Source: Aureibaculum algae
GTDB taxonomy: Bacteria; Bacteroidota; Bacteroidia; Flavobacteriales; Flavobacteriaceae
DNA length: 64,000 nucleotides
Direction: 5' to 3'
Assembly (NCBI RefSeq): GCF_006065315.1
Contig: NZ_CP040749.1
Span: forward strand, 4,734,001-4,798,000
The position numbers and the translations under genes were made by a program. Positions 18,607 to 26,215 of this stretch are shown here, piece by piece (the first letter of the stretch is position 1; each line of letters starts with the position of its first letter). The notes under the pieces were generated by a model. That model worked only from the letters and a program-made list of their open reading frames with translations. It made no database searches and was not told the DNA's origin.

Positions 18607-19392
18607 CTATTTATTCAATAATTCTATAAACTCCTTGGCACTTTTACCTGCATCATCCGTTTTCATAAAGTTTTCACCAATTAAATATCCTTTATAGCCA
18701 TAGGGTTGTAATTCTTTAATTGCTTCAACACTACTAATTCCACTTTCTGACACTTTTACAAAGTCATTGGGTATTTTGGCTGCTAAATTCTTACTATTAT
18801 CTAAACTAACTTCAAAAGTTTTTAAATTTCTATTATTTACACCCAACATGTCTAAACTGGGCATGATAGACTTCTGCAGCTCTTCTTCATTATGAACTTC
18901 TAACAACACTTCTAATCCCAATTTTTTAGCAAACTCAGAAAAGTGTTTTATTTCCTTTTGCGACAAAACTGCCGCAATAAGCAATATAACATCTGCACCA
19001 TACGATTTTGCCTCTAACAACTGATATTCATCAACAATGAATTCTTTACGCAACAATGGCAAATTACAATTTGCTCTAGCTGCTAATAAATCATCTAATG
19101 ATCCTCCAAAATATTTACCATCCGTTAAAACTGACATTCCACATACACCTGCGTCTTCATAACCTTTAGCAACATCAAAAACATTTAAACTAGTGTTGAT
19201 AATTGACTTAGAAGGTGACCTCCTTTTATGTTCCGCAATAATACCGCTATTGCTATTCTTTAATCTATTTGCTAAAGAAATTGTTTCACGTTCAAATAAA
19301 ACCGATTTTTCCAATTGAGATATTGGTAATACGCTTTTACGAAGTTTAACCTCTATATATTTATCAGCTATTATTTTATCTAATATTGTCAT
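18607..19392 (-). CDS. trpC: Indole-3-glycerol phosphate synthase
   Basis: A 261-aa monofunctional TIM barrel that decarboxylates and cyclises CdRP to indole-3-glycerol phosphate. Family motifs are present: IIAEHKRRSPSKS (catalytic Glu and Lys near the N-terminus), the FIVDEYQL segment, LLEVHNEEEL, GVNNRNLKTF and VSESGI. It is 4 nt after trpD and 6 nt before trpF, so it is translationally close-packed. Length is typical. Confidence 0.97.
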   Translation of the reverse strand: MTILDKIIADKYIEVKLRKSVLPISQLEKSVLFERETISLANRLKNSNSGIIAEHKRRSPSKSIINTSLNVFDVAKGYEDAGVCGMSVLTDGKYFGGSLDDLLAARANCNLPLLRKEFIVDEYQLLEAKSYGADVILLIAAVLSQKEIKHFSEFAKKLGLEVLLEVHNEEELQKSIMPSLDMLGVNNRNLKTFEVSLDNSKNLAAKIPNDFVKVSESGISSVEAIKELQPYGYKGYLIGENFMKTDDAGKSAKEFIELLNK

Positions 19393-19396
19393 TATT

Positions 19397-20395
19397 CTAA
19401 ATATTACTACTAATTGCCTGCAATTTCTTTAATGCATTTAATCCTTTTCCACTTAAAAGTGATTCTTTGGCTAAATCAAAACCTGCCTTTGGTTGTAAAT
19501 TTTTCACCGTGGCTATTGCCATTCCTGCATTTGCACAAACTACATTATTCTGTGCAATTGTACCTTTTCCGCTTATCACTTCCATAAAAATTTTAGCAGA
19601 GTCCTCTACTGTATTTCCACCAAAAATTTCTTCTTGGGTTATTTGTGGTACACCAAAATCTTCTGGACTTAACATCGTTTCTGTATGATTTGTAATTGCT
19701 TTTGTATCTCCCGTCAAAGATATTTCATCATAACCATCTAAAGCGTGTAAAATAGTAAAGTTTTTATCTGTGTTTTGATATAAATAACTATACATTCTTG
19801 CTAATTCCAAATTAAAAACGCCCACCAATTGATTTTTAGGAAAGGCAGGATTTACCATTGGACCTAACATATTAAAAAAGGTTTTTACACCTAATGCCTT
19901 ACGAATTGGAGCTACATTTTTCATGGCAGGATGAAACAAAGGTGCGTGCAATACACAAATACCTGTTTCTTCTAAACTCTTTTGTAGAAAACCTTCGTCA
20001 TTACTAAATTTTATGCCTAAAAATTCCATTACATTACTGGAACCTGATACGGAAGAAACACCATAATTACCATGCTTGGTAACATGAATTCCCGCTCCTG
20101 CAGCAACAAAAGATGATAGTGTTGAAATATTAAAAGTGTTTTTACCATCACCACCTGTTCCACATAAATCAATCGTGTTGTAATCGGAAAAATCAACTGC
20201 TAAACATAAATCCAACAATGCATCGCGGAAGCCTTCAAGCTCTTCAACAGTGATACTCCTCATCATATATACCGTTAAAAAAGAAGCAATCTGACTCGGA
20301 TTATATTCACCTTTCGAAATATTTACCAATACATTTTTAGCCTCCTCTTTCGAAATGGTTTCATGATTGATTAATCTATTTAATATTTGTTTCAT
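19397..20395 (-). CDS. trpD: Anthranilate phosphoribosyltransferase
   Basis: A 332-aa class IV phosphoribosyltransferase that attaches PRPP to anthranilate. The PRPP-binding loop GTGGDG is at 79-84, followed by KNTFNIST. The conserved KHGNYGVSS and NMLGPMVNP segments bind anthranilate and PRPP. It is a separate protein, not fused to trpG as in enterics. It follows trpG by 33 nt. Confidence 0.97.
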   Translation of the reverse strand: MKQILNRLINHETISKEEAKNVLVNISKGEYNPSQIASFLTVYMMRSITVEELEGFRDALLDLCLAVDFSDYNTIDLCGTGGDGKNTFNISTLSSFVAAGAGIHVTKHGNYGVSSVSGSSNVMEFLGIKFSNDEGFLQKSLEETGICVLHAPLFHPAMKNVAPIRKALGVKTFFNMLGPMVNPAFPKNQLVGVFNLELARMYSYLYQNTDKNFTILHALDGYDEISLTGDTKAITNHTETMLSPEDFGVPQITQEEIFGGNTVEDSAKIFMEVISGKGTIAQNNVVCANAGMAIATVKNLQPKAGFDLAKESLLSGKGLNALKKLQAISSNI

Positions 20396-20428
20396 TTGAT
20401 AGCTATTAATGATAAGACTTTAGACAGA

Positions 20429-20995
20429 CTAGTTTTTTAACCAGTTTTCTAATATTTTTTTTCCATTTGGAGTTAACACAGATTCAGGGTGATATTGAAC
20501 ACCTTTTACATCATACTTTTTATGGCGTAATGACATTATTTGACCGTTTTCGTCAAATGAAGTAGCTTCTAAATCGTCAGGCAAAAGGGTATCAACTACC
20601 CAAGAATGATATCGACCAACTTCAAAATTCTTCTCCAAACCGTTAAACATAGGCTCATCATCTACTGCAAGCGACATACTTGTTGCCACACCATGATAAA
20701 CTTCATCAAGGTTGATAATTTTACCTCCAAAGACTTCAGCAATCGCTTGTTGACCTAAACAAACGCCCAATATGCTTTTTGTAGGAGCATATTGTCGAAT
20801 TATTTCTTTTAACAATCCTGCTTCATCAGGAATACCTGGTCCTGGAGACAATACTATTTTATCATAGGCTTCAACCTCATCTAAAGTTAATTGGTCATTA
20901 CGTTTTACCGTGACTTCACAACCTAAATCTTCTAAATAATGTACCAAATTGTAGGTAAAACTATCGTAATTATCTATAACTAATATTTTTTTCAT
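20429..20995 (-). CDS. trpG: Anthranilate synthase component II (glutamine amidotransferase)
   Basis: A 188-aa class I glutamine amidotransferase that supplies ammonia to TrpE. The start at ATG 20995 (MKKILVIDNYDSF) places the conserved first strand correctly; an ATG at 21016 would add seven atypical residues. The nucleophile is C79 (GVCLGQQ), with H and E in QYHPESV near the C-terminus. The 104-nt gap to trpE contains two short palindromes. It might also serve p-aminobenzoate synthesis, since many bacteria share one subunit. Confidence 0.95.
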   Translation of the reverse strand: MKKILVIDNYDSFTYNLVHYLEDLGCEVTVKRNDQLTLDEVEAYDKIVLSPGPGIPDEAGLLKEIIRQYAPTKSILGVCLGQQAIAEVFGGKIINLDEVYHGVATSMSLAVDDEPMFNGLEKNFEVGRYHSWVVDTLLPDDLEATSFDENGQIMSLRHKKYDVKGVQYHPESVLTPNGKKILENWLKN

Positions 20996-21007
20996 TCCTA
21001 TCCATAA

Positions 21008-21026
21008 CCCTTTCAAAAAGAAAGGG
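21008..21026. repeat. Short palindrome in the trpE-trpG gap
   Basis: CCCTTTC and GAAAGGG separated by AAAAA, directly upstream of the trpG start on the minus strand. It could fold in the polycistronic mRNA and influence trpG translation or mRNA stability. It resembles the palindrome at 40891. Confidence 0.6.
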
Positions 21027-21064
21027 AATATTTATTAATTTATTCTAATTTTAGTGGATAAACA

Positions 21065-21089
21065 CCCCTGTAGCCCCCTCAAGGGGACA
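21065..21089. repeat. GC-rich REP-like unit in the trpE-trpG gap
   Basis: On the minus strand, GTCCCCTTGAGGGGG is followed by CTACAGGGGTG. The layout (small GC hairpin, a CTA/TTA, then a second G-run) is like the units flanking the DUF559 insertion in leuS. It begins 11 nt after the trpE stop. Confidence 0.55.
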
Positions 21090-21099
21090 ATTTTTATAT

Positions 21100-22500
21100 C
21101 TACACGCGTTCTGCCAATTCAATGGCATGTGTTAATGCTCCTAATTTATTATATACCTCTTGTAATTCATTTTCAGGATCTGATTTTGAAACCAATCCCG
21201 CTCCAGCTTGCCAATGTAATTCGTGATTTTTACTTAAAAAAGTACGAATCATAATAGCATGATTAAAATTACCTTCAAAATCCATAAAGCCAATGGCTCC
21301 ACCATAAAAAGCTCTACTCGTTTTTTCATATTGCTCAATCAATTGCATCGCTCTATGTTTTGGTGCACCGCTAAGTGTACCAGCAGGAAATGTATCAGCA
21401 ACCACTTGCATGGTTGAAGTATCCTTATGTTTTTGTCCAGTTACCTTACTCACTAAATGTATTACATGAGAGAAAAACTGCACCTCTCTATACGTTTCAA
21501 CTTTTACCTGACTCCCATGTCTACTCAAATCATTTCTAGCCAAATCGACCAACATGACATGCTCCGCATTCTCTTTTTCGTCAACTGATAATTCTTTAGC
21601 TAAAACTGCATCTTGTTCATCATTACCAGAACGTTTAAAAGTCCCTGCAATAGGATGTATTTCTGCCAGTCCATCTTTTACAACCAACTGGGCCTCTGGT
21701 GAACTTCCAAATATTTTAAAATCACCATAATCAAAATAGAAAAGATAAGGAGATGGATTGATACTTCGTAAGGTTCGATAAACATTAAATTCATCACCCT
21801 TAAAAGCTTGTTTAAACTTTTTAGACAACACTAACTGAAACACGTCGCCTCTTGCACAATGCTTTTTAGCAATTTCTACATGTTCTTTGTATTCATCATC
21901 CGTTAGGTTAGAACTTATCTCTCCATCTTTAGTAAACTTATACGTAGTAAAATTCTGAGCTTTCACTAACTGATGTAAGTCTTCAATATTGCTTTTTTTA
22001 TCATAATCATGAGCAAAAATATAGGCATGATTCTTAAAATGATTTATCGCAATAATATTTTGATATACAGCATAATACATATCTGGAATTTCAATAGAAT
22101 TTTCCTTTTTTGAAATTTCAATATCTTCAAAATAACGAACGGCATCATAACTAGTATACCCGAAGATTCCATTGTGGATGAATTTGAAATTTTCATCTTT
22201 TTGAACATCAAAACGTTGTGAAAATTTATGGATTTCAGCAGGCACATCAGTGTCACTGGTAATATCCATCACTTCACTACTGCCATCGGGAAACGTTTGA
22301 AATATCTTTTCATTTACAACTTTAATCGTTGCAATTGGGTTAAAACAGATATATGAAAAGCTATTATCATTACCATGATAATCACTACTTTCTAATAAAA
22401 TACTGTTCGGAAAACGGTCGCGAATTTTCAAATACACACTAACAGGTGTAATCGTATCTGCAATTATTTTCTTCGAAGTTGTGTCTAGTCTAAATTTCAT
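21100..22500 (-). CDS. trpE: Anthranilate synthase component I
   Basis: A 466-aa chorismate-utilising enzyme that, with TrpG-derived ammonia, makes anthranilate. C-terminal chorismate-binding motifs are clear: GDVFQLVLSKKF, FYFDYGDFKIFGSSPE, PIAGTFKRSG, FPAGTLSGAPK, YGGAIGFMDF and QAGAGLVSKSDPE. An N-terminal LLESS (about 35-39), part of the Trp-feedback site in TrpE, supports TrpE rather than PabB. It is the first structural gene of the operon. It is preceded by a leader peptide, a terminator hairpin and a copy of a 60-nt repeat. Confidence 0.96.
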   Translation of the reverse strand: MKFRLDTTSKKIIADTITPVSVYLKIRDRFPNSILLESSDYHGNDNSFSYICFNPIATIKVVNEKIFQTFPDGSSEVMDITSDTDVPAEIHKFSQRFDVQKDENFKFIHNGIFGYTSYDAVRYFEDIEISKKENSIEIPDMYYAVYQNIIAINHFKNHAYIFAHDYDKKSNIEDLHQLVKAQNFTTYKFTKDGEISSNLTDDEYKEHVEIAKKHCARGDVFQLVLSKKFKQAFKGDEFNVYRTLRSINPSPYLFYFDYGDFKIFGSSPEAQLVVKDGLAEIHPIAGTFKRSGNDEQDAVLAKELSVDEKENAEHVMLVDLARNDLSRHGSQVKVETYREVQFFSHVIHLVSKVTGQKHKDTSTMQVVADTFPAGTLSGAPKHRAMQLIEQYEKTSRAFYGGAIGFMDFEGNFNHAIMIRTFLSKNHELHWQAGAGLVSKSDPENELQEVYNKLGALTHAIELAERV

Positions 22501-22531
22501 GTGTTCATTTTTAATCGAATTTTAATAGTTA

Positions 22532-22547
22532 TCCCGAAGCTTCGGGA
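22532..22547. repeat. 16-bp perfect palindrome upstream of trpE
   Basis: TCCCGAAG followed by its reverse complement CTTCGGGA. It lies 31 nt before the trpE start in the leader mRNA, at the end of the 60-nt repeat copy. It could be an RNA stem or a short interspersed palindrome. Confidence 0.75.
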
Positions 22548-22603
22548 CTGTTTGCCATTAATAATTCCTTTAAGTAATAAAACTTTTAACATGCTCGTTT
22601 CAT
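22544..22603 (-). repeat. 60-nt upstream repeat family, copy A (before trpE)
   Basis: Begins ATGAAACGAGCATGT on the minus strand and aligns without gaps over 60 nt to copies at 34900 (before the response regulator) and 58799 (before a 44-aa microprotein). About 35 of 60 positions are identical in all three. All three copies are in the sense orientation of the downstream gene, and each downstream start codon is preceded by ACAC. Confidence 0.75.
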
Positions 22604-22617
22604 TTACTTGATATAAT

Positions 22618-22648
22618 AAAAAAAGCTTGTCGTGAATGACAAGCCTTG
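22618..22648 (-). terminator. trp attenuator terminator
   Basis: On the minus strand GCTTGTC-ATTCAC-GACAAGC is followed by T7, extendable by A-U/G-U pairs. It lies 33 nt after the leader-peptide stop and 118 nt before trpE. The loop and 3' arm contain TTCACGA, exactly complementary to TCGTGAA over the leader peptide's last codons (22680-22686), which gives a possible antiterminator pairing. Confidence 0.85.
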
Positions 22649-22680
22649 TTATTTTTAATTTAAATATACAATAGGTTAGT

Positions 22681-22737
22681 TCACGAATTTGTTTTTCGAG
22701 AATTCCACCACCAAGTATGATTTAAAATTGTGTTCAT
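22681..22737 (-). CDS. trpL: trp operon leader peptide
   Basis: An 18-codon ORF encoding MNTILNHTWWWNSRKTNS, with three consecutive TGG codons at positions 9-11. It starts about 10 nt after the expected transcription start from the TACATTTG element and ends 33 nt before a terminator hairpin. The known attenuation logic fits. A ribosome stalled at the Trp codons under Trp starvation leaves TCGTGAA (22680-22686) free to pair with the terminator loop, whereas a ribosome reaching the stop codon covers it and allows termination. The ORF is too short for standard gene callers. Confidence 0.88.
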   Translation of the reverse strand: MNTILNHTWWWNSRKTNS

Positions 22738-22753
22738 AATTATATTGTTGATA

Positions 22754-22761
22754 CAAATGTA
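22754..22761 (-). promoter_or_regulatory. trp operon promoter (-7 element)
   Basis: TACATTTG on the minus strand is a perfect match to the Bacteroidetes -7 consensus TAnnTTTG. The expected start at about 22747 gives a roughly 10-nt leader before the trpL ATG. A TTG at 22776-22778 is only 14 nt away, shorter than the usual -33 spacing, so the upstream element is uncertain. Confidence 0.6.
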
Positions 22762-22794
22762 ATAAAATATTTAAACAATAAAAAAATTATTAGC

Positions 22795-23763
22795 TTAAAG
22801 CAATGACACTTCTTTCCATTCCGTTCCATTATGGAAGTATAGTTTACCATCTGTATTTACATATAAATCGCCCAATGCCCCAGATGGTGCCGTAGCTTGT
22901 GGCTCCAAACGCATTGCACCACTAATATGTAGTTTTTGTTGAGGTGATTCTGTACCAATACCCAAATTACCTTCTAAATAAGAGTCTGCATCAGAAGCAG
23001 AATAAATAGCAAAATTATCACCTGTTCCTTTATTAAAAGTATTTGAAATAAAAAGTCCATAAGAGTTAGTAACTGTACCTGTACCAAAATAATCTATATA
23101 CTCTCCGTAGGCATTAGTAATTGTACCATTGTTATTTATATTAATACTTGAACCTATAGCATAATTCATACTACCAAAATTATTAATTTCGGGCCTGATA
23201 GCATCAGCGTTAGTGATACTTCCTGTAGCTCCATTTCCAATAATACTTCGTGTACCTATTGCGTAACCTATTGTACCTGTACCTATATTTTCTGAACTAC
23301 TATGTGTACCATAGGTTGCTGTACTTGTTCCTGTTCCCTCATATAAGGCCTCAATTTTAACCGCAGTTCTTGTGTTAGTTGTTGTTTCTCTATTCTCAAC
23401 ATATAATCGATGACTACTTGAAGAATATGTTCTACCAATCGTAACTGGCCCATCCATATAACTAGCAATATTTGAAGTATCCCCATCCACAAATTTACCA
23501 GCTCCTCCTGAACCTTCTGCCCAGGCAGTTCCGTCATAATTCCAAATTGATTTAGTGTCTGTATCATATACCAATAGTCCCAATGCAGGTGATACTATTG
23601 CAGTTCTTTGAGTTGTTGTCATTCTTGGAATTAACAATCCTTTATCTGTTGCATCAATATCTAGGGCTGCAGAAACATCAGGTGTCGTTGTACCAATACC
23701 TACTTGTGTAAAAGCGTGGCTTGACAATAAAACTGCAAATACAATGAGTAATATTTTTTTCAT
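22795..23763 (-). CDS. Exported repeat-rich surface protein
   Basis: A 322-aa protein with a signal peptide (1-19). It begins [29 protein letters not shown], the standard N-terminus of Bacteroidetes tail-fibre-like or collagen-like surface proteins that have PRMTTTQR and GLLVYDTDT segments. The centre is rich in Gly, Thr, Ser and Asn ([21 protein letters not shown] repeats). The C-terminus repeats the opening motif ([16 protein letters not shown]) and ends in a short domain ([25 protein letters not shown]). It probably forms an extracellular fibrous or trimeric structure. It is paired with the T9SS protein 6 nt upstream. Confidence 0.75.
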   Translation of the reverse strand: MKKILLIVFAVLLSSHAFTQVGIGTTTPDVSAALDIDATDKGLLIPRMTTTQRTAIVSPALGLLVYDTDTKSIWNYDGTAWAEGSGGAGKFVDGDTSNIASYMDGPVTIGRTYSSSSHRLYVENRETTTNTRTAVKIEALYEGTGTSTATYGTHSSSENIGTGTIGYAIGTRSIIGNGATGSITNADAIRPEINNFGSMNYAIGSSININNNGTITNAYGEYIDYFGTGTVTNSYGLFISNTFNKGTGDNFAIYSASDADSYLEGNLGIGTESPQQKLHISGAMRLEPQATAPSGALGDLYVNTDGKLYFHNGTEWKEVSLL

Positions 23764-23769
23764 AGCTAA

Positions 23770-24690
23770 TTATTTTATTAATATTTTCTTAGTTCCTTTT
23801 TTACCCTCGTGTTCAAAATTTAATAAGTAAACACCACTTTTTAAATTGGGTTTCGCAATGGAACCTCTATTATTGGAAACTGAAATATTTTTCTGATAAC
23901 TTATTTTTCTACCGAGTAGATCAAAAATAGTAACTTCAAGATTCTCTATATTTGCAGATACAAATTGAATACTTTCAGAATTACTATCTATAGGGTTAGA
24001 AACGATACGAATGTCATTTGTAATAAATAAATCCTCTATAACTAATACTACTTGATGATCTATCCCAAAAGTATATTGTGAAAAACCATTTAAAACTACT
24101 TCATTTGCACTATCGGTTGTAACCGTGCCATTAGATAAATCTCCCGTAACCACATTTGTTTGTGTAGCACTCGTCAAATTCCAAACACCACCAATTAATC
24201 CAACCACGGCAACCGAGCTCAATTTACCACCATTATCATTTACTAAGGTTGAGATATCACTTGCGGGTATCCAAGGCAAAGTAAAAACACCTTGACCATT
24301 CAACTCCCAATATTCTTTATTAGAAACTGCATCTACACCAGCACCATTAGCACCACTTGTAGGAATTGCATTAAAATATTGTGCTTCCGAATCAATAGAA
24401 TGATTTATCAGTACTGGTGCATAAACGCCATTATCACCAACAGGTAATTTGGTTTCACCCAAGCCATATGCATAAACTTTTCCGTTTACATATTCTTGAG
24501 AATCGCCCCACATCGAACCGGCCTCAACTGAAAATTTCCCTGTAGAAACTAGTGTAACTACAGAATTACTTGTTGTAAAGTCCAACCCTTTTTTCAGATA
24601 AAATTCAGCTCCATCTGCCACATAAAGCTCTTGTGCAAAACAATTTAGCCCCAAAAAAACAAGTAAAAATAAAGTGTAAACTTTTTTCAT
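23770..24690 (-). CDS. Secreted protein with T9SS type A sorting domain
   Basis: A 306-aa protein from ATG 24690 (MKKVYTLFLLVFLGLNCFAQ, a good signal peptide); an ATG at 24696 adds two residues. The body (about 20-220) is a beta-rich region of the kind seen in Bacteroidetes surface proteins with repeated VTTDSANEVVLNGFSQYTFG-like strands. The C-terminal about 80 residues form a type A sorting domain (VTIFDLLGRKIS, LKSGVYLLNFE, KKILIK). It is the upstream partner of the surface protein at 22795, and the two probably act together outside the cell. Confidence 0.8.
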   Translation of the reverse strand: MKKVYTLFLLVFLGLNCFAQELYVADGAEFYLKKGLDFTTSNSVVTLVSTGKFSVEAGSMWGDSQEYVNGKVYAYGLGETKLPVGDNGVYAPVLINHSIDSEAQYFNAIPTSGANGAGVDAVSNKEYWELNGQGVFTLPWIPASDISTLVNDNGGKLSSVAVVGLIGGVWNLTSATQTNVVTGDLSNGTVTTDSANEVVLNGFSQYTFGIDHQVVLVIEDLFITNDIRIVSNPIDSNSESIQFVSANIENLEVTIFDLLGRKISYQKNISVSNNRGSIAKPNLKSGVYLLNFEHEGKKGTKKILIK

Positions 24691-24728
24691 AGACATTTAT
24701 TTTTTTTCAAAAGTAAGAAAAATTATAA

Positions 24729-24986
24729 CTACTTGAATCTCAATTTAAAATAAATTAACATCAAGGATAATACCGCTGTAATACTATTTGTAACCATCAT
24801 TGCAATACTATTTACATAAATACCATAAATTAACCATAGAATGATACCCACAAAAAACACGGCATACATAGTTAACGAAAGACTATCAGCAGATTTACTT
24901 TTATAGGTTTTATAAACTTGCGGTACAAAAGATGCAGTTGTTAAACCACCTGCCAATAATCCTAAAATTTCAATCGATGCTATCAT
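24729..24986 (-). CDS. SemiSWEET-type small sugar transporter
   Basis: An 85-aa protein with three transmembrane helices, the half-size bacterial version of SWEET (MtN3/saliva) transporters. The PQ-loop motif is in helix 1 (ASFVPQVYKTYKSKSADSLS) and is followed by the usual conserved Ser-rich turn and WLIYGI in helix 2. Bacterial SemiSWEETs work as dimers for facilitated sugar movement. It lies 8 nt after ald; whether the pair is functional is unclear. Substrate not predictable. Confidence 0.9.
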   Translation of the reverse strand: MIASIEILGLLAGGLTTASFVPQVYKTYKSKSADSLSLTMYAVFFVGIILWLIYGIYVNSIAMMVTNSITAVLSLMLIYFKLRFK

Positions 24987-24994
24987 ATCTAACT

Positions 24995-26077
24995 TTAATG
25001 TGAATTTTCTAATATTTCTTTATAAACGACCTCACCATTAGCAATATTAAGTCCTTTTTGCAACCCTTCATTATCTTCACAAGCTTTTTCCCAACCTTTG
25101 TTCGCTATATTAATTACATATTGCAAAGTTACATTGGTAAGAGCAATAGTTGAAGTATATGGAACCGCTCCTGGCATATTAGCAACACAATAATGAACAA
25201 TATCGTCGATAATATACGTAGGATCTTCATGAGTTGTAGGTTTTGTTGTCTCCATACAACCACCTTGATCTACCGCTACATCAACTAATACAGTACCAGG
25301 GTGCATTTCTTTCAACATATCTCTGGTAATTAATTTTGGAGCTTTGGCACCCTTAATTAAAATTCCACCTATGATAAGATCATGGGTTTTTATATGTCTT
25401 CTAATATTATATTCATTCGAATACTCAGTTACAACATGGCTCGGCATTACATCATTTACATATCTTAAACGGTCCATATTTACATCCATAATGGTAACAT
25501 GAGCTCCTAAACCTGCGGCCATTTTTGCTGCCTGAACACCAACAATTCCCGCTCCTAAAATCAATACTTTACCTGGTTGAACTCCAGGCACACCACCTAA
25601 CAGAATCCCTTTACCTTTAATAGGTTTTTCTAAATATTTTGCTCCTTGTTGTACTGCCATTCTACCTGCAACTTCTGACATTGGTGTTAACAAAGGTAAT
25701 GTACCGTTTTTATCTTCAACGGTTTCATAAGCAATACAAACACTTTTACTTTTAATCATAGCATCTGTAAGCGGTTGACTTGATGCAAAATGAAAATAGG
25801 TAAATACAATTTGACCTTCTTTAATTAAACCATACTCTTCTGCTATAGGTTCTTTAACCTTAACAATCATTTCTGCCTTGGCGTATACCTCTTCAATGGT
25901 ATCTAAAATAGAAGCACCTACATCGGTATAATCTACATCAGAGAAACCACTATTAAATCCAGCACCTTTTTGAACAAAAACAGTATGCTCATTTTTAACC
26001 AATTCAAAAACTCCTGCAGGAGTTAATGCTACTCGGTTTTCATTATTCTTAATTTCTTTTGGTAATCCAACTATCAT
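24995..26077 (-). CDS. ald: Alanine dehydrogenase
   Basis: A 360-aa NAD-dependent enzyme interconverting L-alanine and pyruvate plus ammonia. Visible are the N-terminal GLPKEIKNNENRVALTP signature, the FTYFHFA segment with the catalytic His, and the Rossmann motif GAGIVGVQAAKMAAGLGA (about 174-191). The C-terminal MPGAVPYTST (about 300) is typical. It is not a pyridine-nucleotide transhydrogenase because it is short and has no membrane helices. It probably forms a unit with the downstream SemiSWEET gene. Confidence 0.94.
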   Translation of the reverse strand: MIVGLPKEIKNNENRVALTPAGVFELVKNEHTVFVQKGAGFNSGFSDVDYTDVGASILDTIEEVYAKAEMIVKVKEPIAEEYGLIKEGQIVFTYFHFASSQPLTDAMIKSKSVCIAYETVEDKNGTLPLLTPMSEVAGRMAVQQGAKYLEKPIKGKGILLGGVPGVQPGKVLILGAGIVGVQAAKMAAGLGAHVTIMDVNMDRLRYVNDVMPSHVVTEYSNEYNIRRHIKTHDLIIGGILIKGAKAPKLITRDMLKEMHPGTVLVDVAVDQGGCMETTKPTTHEDPTYIIDDIVHYCVANMPGAVPYTSTIALTNVTLQYVINIANKGWEKACEDNEGLQKGLNIANGEVVYKEILENSH

Positions 26078-26121
26078 AACTTTTTTTTTACAAAAGTCGT
26101 CATAATAATGAAAATAAAAAA

Positions 26122-26149
26122 TTTAACCCCTAAAAACTTAGGGGTTAAA
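26122..26149 (-). terminator. leuS terminator hairpin
   Basis: A perfect 12-bp stem (TTTAACCCCTAA, arms 26122-26133 and 26138-26149) with a four-base loop. On the minus strand it is followed by TTTTTTATTTT. It lies 66 nt after the leuS stop and just upstream of ald, insulating the two. Confidence 0.85.
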
Positions 26150-26215
26150 CTATTGTTTTATTTCATTTTAAATAAAAACATTAAAAATAAAGGGGTAAAT
26201 TTGATGAGAACTGTT

